Positions 24,265 to 34,293 of a stretch of 64,000 nucleotides of DNA are shown here, one piece after another. The DNA comes from CALFML01 sp044222245 (GTDB lineage Bacteria; Myxococcota_A; Polyangia; Palsa-1104; JAEUJZ01). The position numbers and the translations under genes were made by a program. Where the stretch lies: the NCBI GenBank assembly GCA_044222245.1, contig JBGANQ010000008.1:1-64000 (forward strand), given 5' to 3'. A model generated the notes under the pieces. It saw only the letters and a list, made by a program, of their open reading frames with translations. It was not told the DNA's origin and did no database searches. The number at the start of each line of letters is the position of its first letter. The stretch's first letter is position 1.

Positions 24265-26571
24265 GTGGCAAACCAGAGTGCCGACCAGGAGACGTGGGCC
24301 AGCCTGACTGCACCAGACCGTCGACTGCTGCCAAGCCGGTTCCTCATCCAGTGGCTGCTCCTGGGCGGCGCCCTGCTTGCCCTGGGCGGATTTGTCGCTT
24401 TTTCGCTGCTGCAGCAGCGCAGCCTGGTCGAGAGCCAAGAGCGCGAGCGCCTGACCATGCTGACCCGGCTGGCAGACGACGCCCTCACGCGCGAGCTGGA
24501 GGCGGTGGCCCAGGCCCTGGCAGGAGTCCGCGCCGAGCTGCCGCAGTGGAGCGCCACCGCGGACGGCGATGAGCGCAGAGCTCACCAGCTGCGGCTCCTC
24601 AGCGAGGCTCTGCCCGGGGTGCGCGCGCTCACCCTCGTCGATGCCCAGGGCACAGTGATCGGCAGCAGCCAGGAAGCTTTGCTCGGGCAGAATCTCCGCC
24701 AGCGAAAGGACTTCCAGCTGGCGCGGCAGCGCCGCGACCGCGAGCTCCTATATGTCTCGACGCCATTTCGGACCCCGCTCGGCGTGGCGGCTCTGGGCCT
24801 TTCGCGCGTCGTGCTCACGCCGCAGGGAGACTTCGCCGGCGTGGTCGCTGCGACCCTGGAGCCGCAGCACATCTACCAGCTTCTGGCCTCGCTCCGCTAC
24901 GCGCCGGATCTGCAGGTCGCGCTGGCCCATGAGGATGGCCAGCTGCTTTTGGCGGTGCCACCGCAGCAGGAGCTGGCGCGCCTGGAGCTCACCCAGCCCG
25001 ACTCCTTTTTCCTCCGCCACCTTGCCAGCCGCCAGCCGGACAGCATGCTCACCGGCAGTCTCTCCGCGGCCGGCCGCGAGCAGCTGATCCGGGTGCGCAC
25101 CATCGCCCCGACCAGGCTGCCCCGCGATAAGGCCCTGGTCTTGATCATCACCCGCGACCGCGCGCTCCTTCTTGCCGCGTGGCGGCGCGGCGCCTATGGG
25201 CAGGGTCTGCTGCTGGCCGCGCTCGCCCTGAGCGCGGCGCTCGGCCTGGCCGCCTATCAGCGCCGGCAGCGCATCGCCGACAGCCTGCTGGCGGCGCGCC
25301 ACGAGGAGCAGCAGCAGCAGGTCGAGCGCCTGCGGCTCGCCACCAAGGCCGCCGGGGTCGGGGTCTGGGATCTGCAGCTGCGCAGCGGCCGCCTGACCTG
25401 GGACGACGGCATGTTCAGCCTCTTTGGCGCCGACCGGCCAGAGTCGGGCTCGCCCTGGCAGCTGTGGAGCGACAGCGTCCTGCCCGATGACCGCGAGCGC
25501 GTCCGCGCGGCGATGCAGGCGTCCATCGAGCAGGGCCAGCTGTACACGATGACCATTCCCATCCTGCGCCAGGACGCCGAGGTCCGCATGCTGCACTCGG
25601 TGGCGCTGGTGCAAAACGACGTCACCGGCCGACCATGGCGGCTCATCGGCACCACCGAAGACATCACCGAGCGGCGCAAGAGCGAGCAGGCGCTGTACGA
25701 TGCAGAGCGCTTCCTGCGCACGCTCACCGGCGTCATCCCCGGCATGGTGAGCCACTGGACCACCGAGCTGCGGTGCACGTTCGCCAACCAGGAATACCTG
25801 ACCTGGTTCGGCAAGCACCCCGAGGAGCTGCTCGGCACCCGCCTGCAGGATCTGCTGGGCGAGGAGCTGTTTCGCCAGAACGAGCCGCTCATCCTGGGCG
25901 CCCTCGGCGGCAAGGCGCAGCAGTTCCAGCGCAGCCTGACCAAGCCGAGCGGCGAGAAGGGCCGGCTGTGGGTCCACTACATCCCCGACAGCGATGGCAG
26001 TGAGACGTGCGGCATGTTCGTCATGGGGCTGGATGTGACCGAGCTGCACAAGGCCCAGCGCCAGCTCGAGCAGCTCAACGCCGACCTGAAGCTGCGCACC
26101 GAGCAGGCCGAGACCGCCAGCCTGGCCAAGAGTCAGTTCCTCGCCAATATGAGCCATACGGTCCGCACCGAGAGAAAAAGACCCTCAAACGATCCGCAGC
26201 GGGGCGAAGTGCTTGCAAATCGCGGACTTCGGTGCGGATCGATTGGTGCAGGGGGCCCAGGATTGTCAGCAGCCCAAGTTCGCTGGGCAGCCGACTGCGA
26301 GTTTGGACGACAGGCGGCTCATGGTAGCACGCGGTCGCGCCCGGGGCGCCGTCCCCTGCTGGCGCGCCAGCGCCAGGGTCGTCGCCCCTGCTGCGCTCAG
26401 CGTCGCCTCTGGCCGCCAGACAGCGGCGACAGGATCGGAACGGTCCGCGGGACTTGGAACTGGGTACGCATGCACGCAGTATACAAGTCTAGTGTGACAC
26501 CGCTGAGCGCGAGCCAGCCCGCGCGGACGACCGCGTTGCCCGCAGTAGGCGGCGCCCACCGCGGCCGCTGA
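24265..26571 (+). CDS. Sensor half of a split hybrid histidine kinase (disrupted gene)
   Basis: GTG start at 24265 with GAGG 5 nt upstream. Native sequence runs to His631 (NMSH, about 26157): TM1 about 27-50, periplasmic Cache-like sensor about 60-295, TM2 about 313-330, PAS about 355-475, PAS about 490-610, then a coiled-coil lead into the H-box (KSQFLANMSH). After the 10-bp repeat at 26148-26157 the frame continues TVRTE and then unrelated Arg-rich residues to 26571. The expected HisKA and HATPase are missing here and are found at 45521. The product, if made, is a sensor without a catalytic core. See the junction features and the first finding. Confidence 0.85.
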   Translation: MANQSADQETWASLTAPDRRLLPSRFLIQWLLLGGALLALGGFVAFSLLQQRSLVESQERERLTMLTRLADDALTRELEAVAQALAGVRAELPQWSATADGDERRAHQLRLLSEALPGVRALTLVDAQGTVIGSSQEALLGQNLRQRKDFQLARQRRDRELLYVSTPFRTPLGVAALGLSRVVLTPQGDFAGVVAATLEPQHIYQLLASLRYAPDLQVALAHEDGQLLLAVPPQQELARLELTQPDSFFLRHLASRQPDSMLTGSLSAAGREQLIRVRTIAPTRLPRDKALVLIITRDRALLLAAWRRGAYGQGLLLAALALSAALGLAAYQRRQRIADSLLAARHEEQQQQVERLRLATKAAGVGVWDLQLRSGRLTWDDGMFSLFGADRPESGSPWQLWSDSVLPDDRERVRAAMQASIEQGQLYTMTIPILRQDAEVRMLHSVALVQNDVTGRPWRLIGTTEDITERRKSEQALYDAERFLRTLTGVIPGMVSHWTTELRCTFANQEYLTWFGKHPEELLGTRLQDLLGEELFRQNEPLILGALGGKAQQFQRSLTKPSGEKGRLWVHYIPDSDGSETCGMFVMGLDVTELHKAQRQLEQLNADLKLRTEQAETASLAKSQFLANMSHTVRTERKRPSNDPQRGEVLANRGLRCGSIGAGGPGLSAAQVRWAADCEFGRQAAHGSTRSRPGRRPLLARQRQGRRPCCAQRRLWPPDSGDRIGTVRGTWNWVRMHAVYKSSVTPLSASQPARTTALPAVGGAHRGR
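26148..26168 (+). repeat. Left junction repeat (attL-like)
   Basis: TATGAGCCAT followed by ACGG then TCCGCAC (26162-26168). It matches 18 of 21 positions at 45520-45540. It encodes the kinase H-box: MSH-TVRT here, MSH-EIRT on the right. Confidence 0.65.
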
Positions 26572-26867
26572 CGGCCGGCAGCAACTACCTGCTGTTGCAA
26601 AGGCGGCGGCATCCAGCTGACAGGCGCCACCGCAAAAAAGCATTGAGCTGTACCGTTAGCTCGCTCACAGCTCGGAACGCAGTAGCCATCCGCCGGCGCC
26701 CGTGCAGCGACGGCTGCAGACAGTGCCCGCGGGACGGTCGCTCCCGAGGGCGCGGCGCGGGCATTCGAGCCGCGGTGGGTCGAAGCTGCCTGCGGACAGG
26801 TTGCCGATTTAGCTAAGTTCTGCGGTAGGTGATGCTCTGGCGCGGGCGAGTGAGGTGGACGTGGACC
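26169..26867. other. Gene-poor left end of the island
   Basis: About 700 bp with no recognisable gene. Frames on both strands lack family resemblance. It contains the diverged repeat copy at 26672-26815. A G/C-rich stretch at 26330-26420 contains local palindromes. Probably decayed mobile-element DNA (inference). Confidence 0.45.
26672..26815 (+). repeat. Diverged direct repeat, left copy
   Basis: This segment aligns without large gaps to 40733-40880. The best part shares CAGACAGTGCCCGCGGG and flanking TGCAGCGACGGC; both copies begin CGGAACGC. Read on the minus strand both give DRPAGTVC-x-RRC, so it may descend from a gene fragment. Confidence 0.5.
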
Positions 26868-28091
26868 TCAGGCCGCTGGCGCGCGCGGCAAGCGCATGCG
26901 GAACGTCGAGCCCTGGTCGGCCCCGGCGCTCTCTGCGGAAAGGGAGCCGCCGTGCCGCTCGACGATCTGCCGCGCGATCGTCAGCCCAAGGCCCAAACCA
27001 GAGTCATTATCACGGTCGCTGCGCACGAACGGCTCGAAGGCGCGGGCGAGAAATCCGGGCTCCATGCCGCACCCCGTATCGGTGACCGCGACCTCGACCT
27101 GCTCGGCTGTCACGCGCAGCCGGACCGTCACTGCGCCGTCCGCGGGCGTGAACTTAATGGCGTTGGTGATGATATTCAGGAGCGCCTGGCGCACCCGGGT
27201 GCCATCGCCGAGGATCATGATTGGGTCCGCCGCCACGGCGTCGTGGTCCGAGCTCAGCCTCACGCCCTTTCGCTCGGCCACCGGAGCGATGCTCTCGACG
27301 CAGTCGCGCACGACCTCGGCCACCGAGACCGGGCCCATGTTTACCCGCAGCTGACCAGTCAGGGTGCGCCCGGCGTCGATCAGATCTTCGATCAGATGGG
27401 CCTCGGTCTTCACGCTGGCGGCGATCTTCTCGACGGAGGTTCGCACCACTGGGTCGAGCGGTCTGGCCAGGAGCAGATCGGCCCGCAGCGAGATCGCCGC
27501 GAGCGGCGTGCGCAGCTCGTGGGCCGCTCGCGCCAGAAATCGGTCCCGCATCTTCGCCAGCTCCTCAAAGTGCCGCATCGATACAAGGTGTGCCGCGTGC
27601 GCGACGACCAGCGTATCTAGTAAGCCCACCAGCACGGAGCTGCGCGCTGGACTGCACGGGATCTCGGCCCGCACCGTGCGCCACAGCTGATTAGCGTCGA
27701 CTCCGATGAGCTGCGCCAGCCGCCCGCTCTCCAGAGAGTTGCCGAAGCGATCGAGCACCCATCCGAACACCAGTACGCCCCTGACCACGAGCTCGATGAC
27801 AAGGGGAGTGGCAAACACCACAAGATCCCCAAGCCGGCCCTGGGCCAGCCCGGCAGTCGCAACCGCCTGCGCGAGGAGCGGGCTCTCAAACGCGCTGCCC
27901 GCTCCGCCGGCCTGCCAGAAGTTGGTCGACGCCAGCAGTTCCGCCAGTCGCGTTCCAAGGAGCGGGCCCAGCCGGCGGACCCCGGCCGAGTCGTAAAGAG
28001 AGACCGTCATGCCCGAGGCCGAGGCGTACTGGGCTAGCGGAGTCGCCCAGCTCTGCCAGAACTGCTCGTCGCCAAATTGCGCAGACGACAC
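26868..28091 (-). CDS. Sensor histidine kinase coupled to the KaiC-like gene
   Basis: I place the start at GTG 28091, which has AAGGA 6 nt upstream and lies 1 nt after the kaiC-like stop; longer frames overlap that gene. About 407 residues, no membrane spans. An unrecognised N-terminal sensory region (1-215) is followed by HisKA with the phosphoacceptor in AHELRTPLAAISL, then HATPase with NIITNAIKFTP, DTGCGMEP and GLGLGLTIARQIVERHGG. The H, N, G1 and G2 boxes are all intact. Translational coupling to a KaiC-type ATPase is a recurring pairing in bacteria, in which the ATPase is thought to feed input to the kinase (inference). Confidence 0.85.
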   Translation of the reverse strand: MSSAQFGDEQFWQSWATPLAQYASASGMTVSLYDSAGVRRLGPLLGTRLAELLASTNFWQAGGAGSAFESPLLAQAVATAGLAQGRLGDLVVFATPLVIELVVRGVLVFGWVLDRFGNSLESGRLAQLIGVDANQLWRTVRAEIPCSPARSSVLVGLLDTLVVAHAAHLVSMRHFEELAKMRDRFLARAAHELRTPLAAISLRADLLLARPLDPVVRTSVEKIAASVKTEAHLIEDLIDAGRTLTGQLRVNMGPVSVAEVVRDCVESIAPVAERKGVRLSSDHDAVAADPIMILGDGTRVRQALLNIITNAIKFTPADGAVTVRLRVTAEQVEVAVTDTGCGMEPGFLARAFEPFVRSDRDNDSGLGLGLTIARQIVERHGGSLSAESAGADQGSTFRMRLPRAPAA

Positions 28092-28092
28092 T

Positions 28093-29637
28093 TCATTCCT
28101 TGGTCTGGTGAACGGAGGCTGGTAGCTCGTCCCCATGCATGACCGCGCCTTCCACGGCGGGCGCCCGACGCGAGGGCGAGCGAGCCAAGAGCCCGTAGTA
28201 GCTCGAGAACGGGAGCTGCGGCACGGTCCCGGGTTCGTCGGGACCGGCCTCCTCAAGGAGCGAGATGCCGCCCTGACCGATCACGAACTCACGCGTCACC
28301 TGCGCGTTGCGGCTGCCGCGCGCTTTGGGAACTGCGATCGCGCGCCGCAGCTTGGTCGAGATCTCGACGTAGCTTAGCAGGATGATGTTATCGACCAGAT
28401 GCGACCCCTTGAGCTCTTCGCTGATCTGGGACAAGCCGAGCAGCTCCGGACTTTCGTAGTTGAAAAATACCGTGCACAGGCGGTTTTTGAAGAACGACGC
28501 CAGGGCATATAGAAAATCGCTCGCGTCGTCTGGGCTTGTCATCTCGTAGACTGCGACCGAGTCGCAGACGACGAAGTCGATCTCGCGCTCCTCCACCAGC
28601 TTGGTGATCGTCGCGAAGTGAACGTCCAGTTCCAGCTCCAGCGGCGACTCGTAGTGCAGGGTCAGCCTGCCATCTTCGATCATGGGCTGCAGCGCGAGTC
28701 CCACGGTCTCTGCGTTGCGAATCAGCTGCTCGGGATGCTCATCGAGACTGACCAGCAGCCCGCGCTTGCCAGCGGCGGCGCCGGACAGCAGAAACTGCAT
28801 GCCGAGAACCGTCTTGCCAGTGCCCGAGATGCCGGTGACCAGCGTGACGGATCCTTCGTAGACGCCGCTGCCCAGCATGCTATCGAGCGGAGCTGAGCCC
28901 GTCGATACCCGCGAAGTTGTCGATGGCTGTTCAGTGATCCGCTTGGGGCGCGACTGGACGCGCCGATAGACCTCGATCCCGACATGGGGCTCGATGCGGA
29001 GCGTGTGCCGGCCGCTGATGAAGTCCTGACCCCGGGACTTGAGCACCGCGATCTCACGGTGTACGCGGCGACGTCGTGAGGTCATGTACAAGCCGATGAT
29101 GGTGTCGAAGACATAGCGCTCGTGAGCGCCTCCCTGCTGCGACTCATCCTCACGGGTAACGAGCGTGGTCACGCCAAGCCGCGTCAGTCCTTCGATAAGG
29201 AGGTGGATGCTCTCGCGAAATGAGACGTCGTGCGCGTCGGCGTGCAGGCGCAGCGGCGTAAGCCCGTCGATCAACAGCCGCCGGGCGCGCAGCGCGGCAA
29301 TCTCAGACGCCAGAACGCCATCGGCCGCGCGCAAGTCGGCCAGCAGCACCTCGGGGTGGGTGTCGATAATCTTGACCTTGCCCTGGGCGATGCTGCGGCC
29401 AAGATCCCAGTCGAATCCGCCAGCGTCGCGCTGCAGCTTCTCGGCATCAATCTCGAACGAGATGATAAGACCAGGCTCGCCGTACTCCTCCGCCCCGGCG
29501 TGGATATAGCGCAGCCCGAGCGTCGTCTTGCCGGCGCCGGGCGGCCCCTCCACCAAGATATTGTTGTTTCGCCAGATCCCGCCGAGCAGGATTTCATCGA
29601 GACCGGCAGTTCCGGTCCTCACAAGGTCTATCGACAT
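28093..29637 (-). CDS. KaiC-like dual RecA-fold ATPase
   Basis: 514 residues with two KaiC/RadA-type domains, as in KaiC: domain 1 with GTAGLDEILLGGI and Walker A GPPGAGKTT, domain 2 with TGSAPLDSMLGSGVYEGS and Walker A GISGTGKTV, and Walker B IDFVVCDS. The length matches KaiC (about 519), but there is no KaiA or KaiB gene here, so it belongs to the broad KaiC-like signalling group rather than a clock. Start ATG 29637 (MSIDLVRTGTAGLDEILLG). Its stop is followed 1 nt later by the GTG of the kinase gene. Expressed away from the CheB-CheR kinase across a 221-bp A/T-richer gap. Confidence 0.87.
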   Translation of the reverse strand: MSIDLVRTGTAGLDEILLGGIWRNNNILVEGPPGAGKTTLGLRYIHAGAEEYGEPGLIISFEIDAEKLQRDAGGFDWDLGRSIAQGKVKIIDTHPEVLLADLRAADGVLASEIAALRARRLLIDGLTPLRLHADAHDVSFRESIHLLIEGLTRLGVTTLVTREDESQQGGAHERYVFDTIIGLYMTSRRRRVHREIAVLKSRGQDFISGRHTLRIEPHVGIEVYRRVQSRPKRITEQPSTTSRVSTGSAPLDSMLGSGVYEGSVTLVTGISGTGKTVLGMQFLLSGAAAGKRGLLVSLDEHPEQLIRNAETVGLALQPMIEDGRLTLHYESPLELELDVHFATITKLVEEREIDFVVCDSVAVYEMTSPDDASDFLYALASFFKNRLCTVFFNYESPELLGLSQISEELKGSHLVDNIILLSYVEISTKLRRAIAVPKARGSRNAQVTREFVIGQGGISLLEEAGPDEPGTVPQLPFSSYYGLLARSPSRRAPAVEGAVMHGDELPASVHQTKE

Positions 29638-29858
29638 GGCGAGAGTATAGTGAAAGGCTTAGGCGGTTGCGTCAACAAACAAATCGAGTGGTCTGATGTT
29701 TGATCTTTGGAGCAAGCTCATCTTTAATGACGCCTCGGCTGGCGCAGACATATTGCTTGTGTCAAGCTCAAATAGGTAATGTGGGCTCAGCTAAGCTTTT
29801 GTCGCGCCTCCAGCCAGTCGAGAACCGATATCTTACATCTTAGCGCTGGAGCTAATCC

Positions 29859-32800
29859 GTGGAAATAGGGTCGCGTGACGATTTCTTCATGGTCGGCATC
29901 GGTGCCTCCGCAGGAGGTCTGGAGTCGTTGGAAAAGCTGTTCCGCGCCGTGCCAGACCATCCGGGGGTTGCATTCCTGGTGGTGCAGCATCTCTCGCCTG
30001 AGCACAAGAGCCTGATGCCCGAGCTGATGGCGCGCTTTACGCGCATTCCCATCCTCGATGCCACCGATGGCATGCAGATCCAGGTAGACCACATCTATCT
30101 GCTGCCGCCCGGGCGCGAGGTCGAGCTCAGCGGCGAAACTCTGCGCGTGTTTAACCGCAGCGCCGACCGTACGATGAGCTTCCCAATCGACAGGATGCTG
30201 AACTCGCTGGCTGAACAGTTCGGGTCGCGCTCGATCGGGGTCATTCTCTCAGGCAGCGGCTCTGATGGCTCGCGCGGCGTTCGCGCGGTGGCCGCCAAAG
30301 GGGGACTTGTGTTGGTAGAGTCCCCCGAGACCGCCGGCTTTGACGGCATGCCACGATCTGCCGTCGAGACCGGCATCACGGATGCCACCTTGTCGCCAGC
30401 TCTGATTGCTCGCGCGATCCTGGAGCACGCGGATGCCGCCGACGCTCCATCACGAGAGGAAGAGCAGCACCTGCACGAGATCATCAGCCTGATGGACGAG
30501 CGGCTGGGCATGAACTTCCGCCAATATAAGCGCGGCACGATCCTGCGCCGCACGCGCCGACGGATGCAGCTGTCCGCCGAAGCCAGCATAGAAAAGTATG
30601 CCATGCGCTTGCTCGAGGACAAGGAGGAGCTGGCGGCCCTGCAGCGCGATCTGCTTATCGGCGTGACCTCCTTCTTCCGCGATCCGGCGGTGTTCCGGAT
30701 CCTGGAAGACGCCGTTGCCGCGATGTTGAAGGATGTCATCGAACCCGAGCGCGAGCTGCGCGCCTGGGTAGCCGGCTGCGCGACGGGCGAGGAAGCCTAC
30801 TCGGTAGCGATCGTGCTCGCCGAGGCGATCGAGCGCAGCGGCGTAAAGCGCGGATTCAAGATCTTCGCCACCGACCTGCATGGCGGAGCCATCGAATCCG
30901 CCAGCAGCGGCACCTACGATAGCGCCCGCGTCAAGGGCGTGGACGCCCACCGGCTAGCACGCTGGTTTACCCCGCGCGCGAACGGCAGCTTTCAGATAGC
31001 CACCGAGCTCCGGCAGCGCGTGGTGCTGGCGCACCACGACCTCCTGGTCGACACCCCGTTTACAAACATCGACCTTGTGACCTGCCGCAACATGCTGATC
31101 TACTTCAAGCCGCAGGCGCAGCGACGCGCCCTGGCGAGCTTGTGCTACGGGCTGCGCATCAATGGCCTCCTTCTGCTCGGGCCCAGCGAGTCGCCCGGCG
31201 AGCTCGCCCAGGCCTTCGTTGTCATAAACGAACCTGGCCGGCTGTATCGCAAGCGCTCCTACACCCGCGGCCTCGTCCTGGAGGAGCTGCCTGCTCGCGT
31301 CAGTCGGCGCGTCAATGGCGCCCCGCGGCCGGCCGACCGGCTGCTGCCGCTTTATGACGCGCTGCTCGATAAGTTCATGCCGCAGGGCTTCCTTCTGGGC
31401 CCAAATCGCCAGCTGCTGGATTCCTTTGCCGGTGCCGAGAAACTGCTGCAGGTAGCGAGCCGGCGCGTGACCGGCGACTTCACTGAGATGGTGCCGTCCG
31501 GGGTTCGCGCGATCATCGTGGCTGGGCTGGCCCGGGCGGAGCGCTCGGGCGAGTCCTCGCGCTTTGTCACCACCGACTGGGCGGTGCCGGACGGCACGGT
31601 GCGCAAGGTATCCATCACTGTGGAGCGGTTCGCTCCAGTCGGCGGCGATGTCGGCTACCTGGTGTGGCTCAAGGATGCCACGCAGCCGACAGGCGTTGAT
31701 CGTGACGACCCGATTCCAGCGCTGACCGACGTACAGCGGCTAAACTCGCTGGAGCTGGAGCTTATGCAGGCGCGCCAGAACCTGCAGACCACGGTGGAGG
31801 AGCTGGAGGCCTCCAATGAGGAGCTGCAGGCTACCAATGAGGAACTCATCGCCTCCAATGAGGAGCTGCAGAGCGTCAACGAAGAGCTGCACTCGGTAAA
31901 TGAAGAGCTGCACTCGGTCAACGCCGAACACCAACGCAAGATCGGCGAGCTGTCCGAGGTCAACCGCGACATCGGGCATCTCTTGGAGAGCATCGAGGTA
32001 GCCACGTTGTATCTGGACCGCGACCTGCGTATCCGCAAGTACACGCCCGAGGCCGAGCGGCTGTTTGGTTTGGTCGAGCACGACCTTGGACGCCGCCTGG
32101 CGAGCTTCAACCAGCCGCTTCAGTACCCTAACTTCATGAAGGACGTCGAGGCCGTGCGCGATGGCGCTCCGCGGGTTGAAGCGGAGGCGCTGGCGCAGGG
32201 GGGCCAGTGGTACTTCATGCGCCTGCTGCCGTACCGCGTGGCCGACAAGATCGAAGGCGTGGTCATTACCATGACGAACGCCACGGCGCTGGCGGCGGCC
32301 CGAGCGCGCGCCCGCCACTTGTCCGCCATCGTCGAGTTCAGCGGCGACGCCATCATCGCCCTGGACACCGAAGGCAAGGTGCTAAGCTGGAACGCCGCCG
32401 CCACCCGGCTCTACGGTTACACTGGTGATGAGATGATCGGCAACAACGTCTCCATCATCGTGCCGCCGGAAGACCGCGCATCATTTCAGGCGCTGCTGCA
32501 GGAGATCGGCCGCGGCTCCGACCTTGTCAACGTCGCCACCACCCGCATCGCCAAGTCCGGAGCGCGGCTGGAGATTGCCAAGACCATGTCGCCTGTGCGC
32601 GACGCCAGCGGGCAGATCACGGGCATCGCCACCATTGACCGCAACATCCACCAACAGAAGCTACTGGAGCGGCGCCTGCGCGACAGCGAGCAGCGCTACA
32701 TGGATCTGTGGAACCACACGCCCGACATGCACCTGTCGGTCGACGCGCGCACCGGCCGAATCCTGGAATGCAACGACACCTTCGTCCGCGTCACCGGTCT

Positions 32801-34160
32801 GTCGTACGAAGAAGCGATGGCGTGCGACATCTTTGAGCTGTACGAAGCGGACCATCTGGAGGATGCGCGCCAGGCCCTGACGGCCGTTCGGGGAGGCAAC
32901 CGGGTCAACGAAGTCGCCTTATCGCTCAAGCGCAAGGCCATGCCGTCCCTGCCCGTGACGCTGAGCGCGACGCCTGTATATGACGCCCAGGGTCGGGTGG
33001 TCAGCACGCGCTCGGTGCTCCGCGATGTCTCCGAGCGTCGCGAGGCCGAGGCGAAGCTCAAAGAAGCGGGCCGACTGCGCGAGCAGTTCGTGGCGATGGT
33101 ATCGCACGAGCTGCGCAGCCCGCTGCACGCCATTAATGCTGCCTTTCAGATCATCGACTCGCTGGCCGCCCAGCCCGAGCAGCGCGAGCGCTCGCAGGCG
33201 GTGGTGCGGCGACAGATGGGACGCATGGTGCGGCTGGTGGACGACCTGCTGGATATCTCGCGCATGCTCAACGGCAAGCTTAACCTGGAGCGCGCGCCGC
33301 TGGACCTGGCGGCGGTGGTGCGCTGCGCGGCGGATGCCAGCGCGCCCGCCTTCCACGAACGCGGCATCCGCCTCCTGGTCGATGGCACCGAGCGCCCCAT
33401 GCCGCTGTTTGGCGATGAGGGGAGGCTGGAGCAGGTGATCACCAACCTGCTGCAGAATGCGCTGCGCGCCACGCCGACCGGGCGCCGGGTGACGGTCTCG
33501 CTGGCCGAGGCCGGCGCCCTGGGCATCATCACCGTCCGCGATGAAGGACATGGCATCGCGCCGGAAGATCTAGACAAGATCTTCGGCCTGTTCACCCAGG
33601 CGGCCCAGGGGCTGGCGCGCTCCGAGGGCGGTCTGGGTCTGGGCCTCACCATCGCTCGCCACATCGTCGCCGCCCACGGCGGCACCCTGCTCGCCCAGAG
33701 CGACGGGGTGGGCCGCGGCGCCTGCTTCACCGTCACCGTCCCGCGGCAGCAGGTGGCCGCTGAGGTGCTGCCGCGCAGCATCCAGTCCGATGGTCCGCTG
33801 CACATCGTAGTGGTCGAGGATCAAGAGGACGCGCGCGACAGCCTGCAGATGCTGCTGGAGCTAGAGGGCCACAAGGTGAACACCGCCGCCGATGGACAGG
33901 AGGGACTGGAGGCCATCCTGCAGCACCGACCGCAGCTCGGGCTGCTGGATATCGGTCTCCCCAGGCTCAATGGCTTCGAACTGGCGACCCGGGTGCGGCA
34001 GGAGCTGGGCAGTTCGATCTGGCTGGTGGCGATGTCGGGATACGGGCAGCCTGAGGACGTGCGCAAGGCCGAAGCCGCCGGCTTCGACCGCCACCTGACC
34101 AAACCGGTGGACTCCAAGCGGCTCTTTGCCGCGCTGTGCGAGCTGCGCGGCAAGCGCTGA
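29859..34160 (+). CDS. CheB-CheR-PAS-histidine kinase-receiver hybrid protein
   Basis: 1433 residues. Order: CheB methylesterase (about 10-190; GIGASAGGLESL, VQHLSPEH, LSGSGSDGSRG supply the Ser-His-Asp triad); CheR methyltransferase (about 205-475; VTSFFRDP, AGCATGEEAYS, CRNMLIYF); linker; Glu/Asn-rich coiled coil (SNEELQATNEELIASNEEL, about 650-690); three PAS regions (about 710-1060); HisKA with His1083 (VSHELRSPLHA); HATPase (NLLQNALRAT, GLGLTIARHI); receiver with Asp1364. The CheB and CheR are fused to a kinase instead of being with chemoreceptors, a family known in many bacteria whose methylation targets are unclear. Start at the first in-frame codon that precedes DDFFMVGIGAS; an initiator 5-10 codons different would not change the domains. 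Confidence 0.88.
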   Translation: MEIGSRDDFFMVGIGASAGGLESLEKLFRAVPDHPGVAFLVVQHLSPEHKSLMPELMARFTRIPILDATDGMQIQVDHIYLLPPGREVELSGETLRVFNRSADRTMSFPIDRMLNSLAEQFGSRSIGVILSGSGSDGSRGVRAVAAKGGLVLVESPETAGFDGMPRSAVETGITDATLSPALIARAILEHADAADAPSREEEQHLHEIISLMDERLGMNFRQYKRGTILRRTRRRMQLSAEASIEKYAMRLLEDKEELAALQRDLLIGVTSFFRDPAVFRILEDAVAAMLKDVIEPERELRAWVAGCATGEEAYSVAIVLAEAIERSGVKRGFKIFATDLHGGAIESASSGTYDSARVKGVDAHRLARWFTPRANGSFQIATELRQRVVLAHHDLLVDTPFTNIDLVTCRNMLIYFKPQAQRRALASLCYGLRINGLLLLGPSESPGELAQAFVVINEPGRLYRKRSYTRGLVLEELPARVSRRVNGAPRPADRLLPLYDALLDKFMPQGFLLGPNRQLLDSFAGAEKLLQVASRRVTGDFTEMVPSGVRAIIVAGLARAERSGESSRFVTTDWAVPDGTVRKVSITVERFAPVGGDVGYLVWLKDATQPTGVDRDDPIPALTDVQRLNSLELELMQARQNLQTTVEELEASNEELQATNEELIASNEELQSVNEELHSVNEELHSVNAEHQRKIGELSEVNRDIGHLLESIEVATLYLDRDLRIRKYTPEAERLFGLVEHDLGRRLASFNQPLQYPNFMKDVEAVRDGAPRVEAEALAQGGQWYFMRLLPYRVADKIEGVVITMTNATALAAARARARHLSAIVEFSGDAIIALDTEGKVLSWNAAATRLYGYTGDEMIGNNVSIIVPPEDRASFQALLQEIGRGSDLVNVATTRIAKSGARLEIAKTMSPVRDASGQITGIATIDRNIHQQKLLERRLRDSEQRYMDLWNHTPDMHLSVDARTGRILECNDTFVRVTGLSYEEAMACDIFELYEADHLEDARQALTAVRGGNRVNEVALSLKRKAMPSLPVTLSATPVYDAQGRVVSTRSVLRDVSERREAEAKLKEAGRLREQFVAMVSHELRSPLHAINAAFQIIDSLAAQPEQRERSQAVVRRQMGRMVRLVDDLLDISRMLNGKLNLERAPLDLAAVVRCAADASAPAFHERGIRLLVDGTERPMPLFGDEGRLEQVITNLLQNALRATPTGRRVTVSLAEAGALGIITVRDEGHGIAPEDLDKIFGLFTQAAQGLARSEGGLGLGLTIARHIVAAHGGTLLAQSDGVGRGACFTVTVPRQQVAAEVLPRSIQSDGPLHIVVVEDQEDARDSLQMLLELEGHKVNTAADGQEGLEAILQHRPQLGLLDIGLPRLNGFELATRVRQELGSSIWLVAMSGYGQPEDVRKAEAAGFDRHLTKPVDSKRLFAALCELRGKR

Positions 34161-34293
34161 CGCAGTGAGCGACTTCCGCGCAGCAGGAAGCTGCGGAGTC
34201 CTCGATTCTTGTCTCGCCCGGGGGGAGAAGTTGTGATCATGCGAAAGCTTGCCGATCGGTGTCGCTGGCATTCGCTCCCAAATAGCCAGCGAT

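Noticed and set aside
28092..28256. Upstream extension of the KaiC-coupled kinase
   Set aside because: Arg/Pro-rich residues are antisense-like overlap with kaiC; the GTG at 28091 has a good ribosome site.
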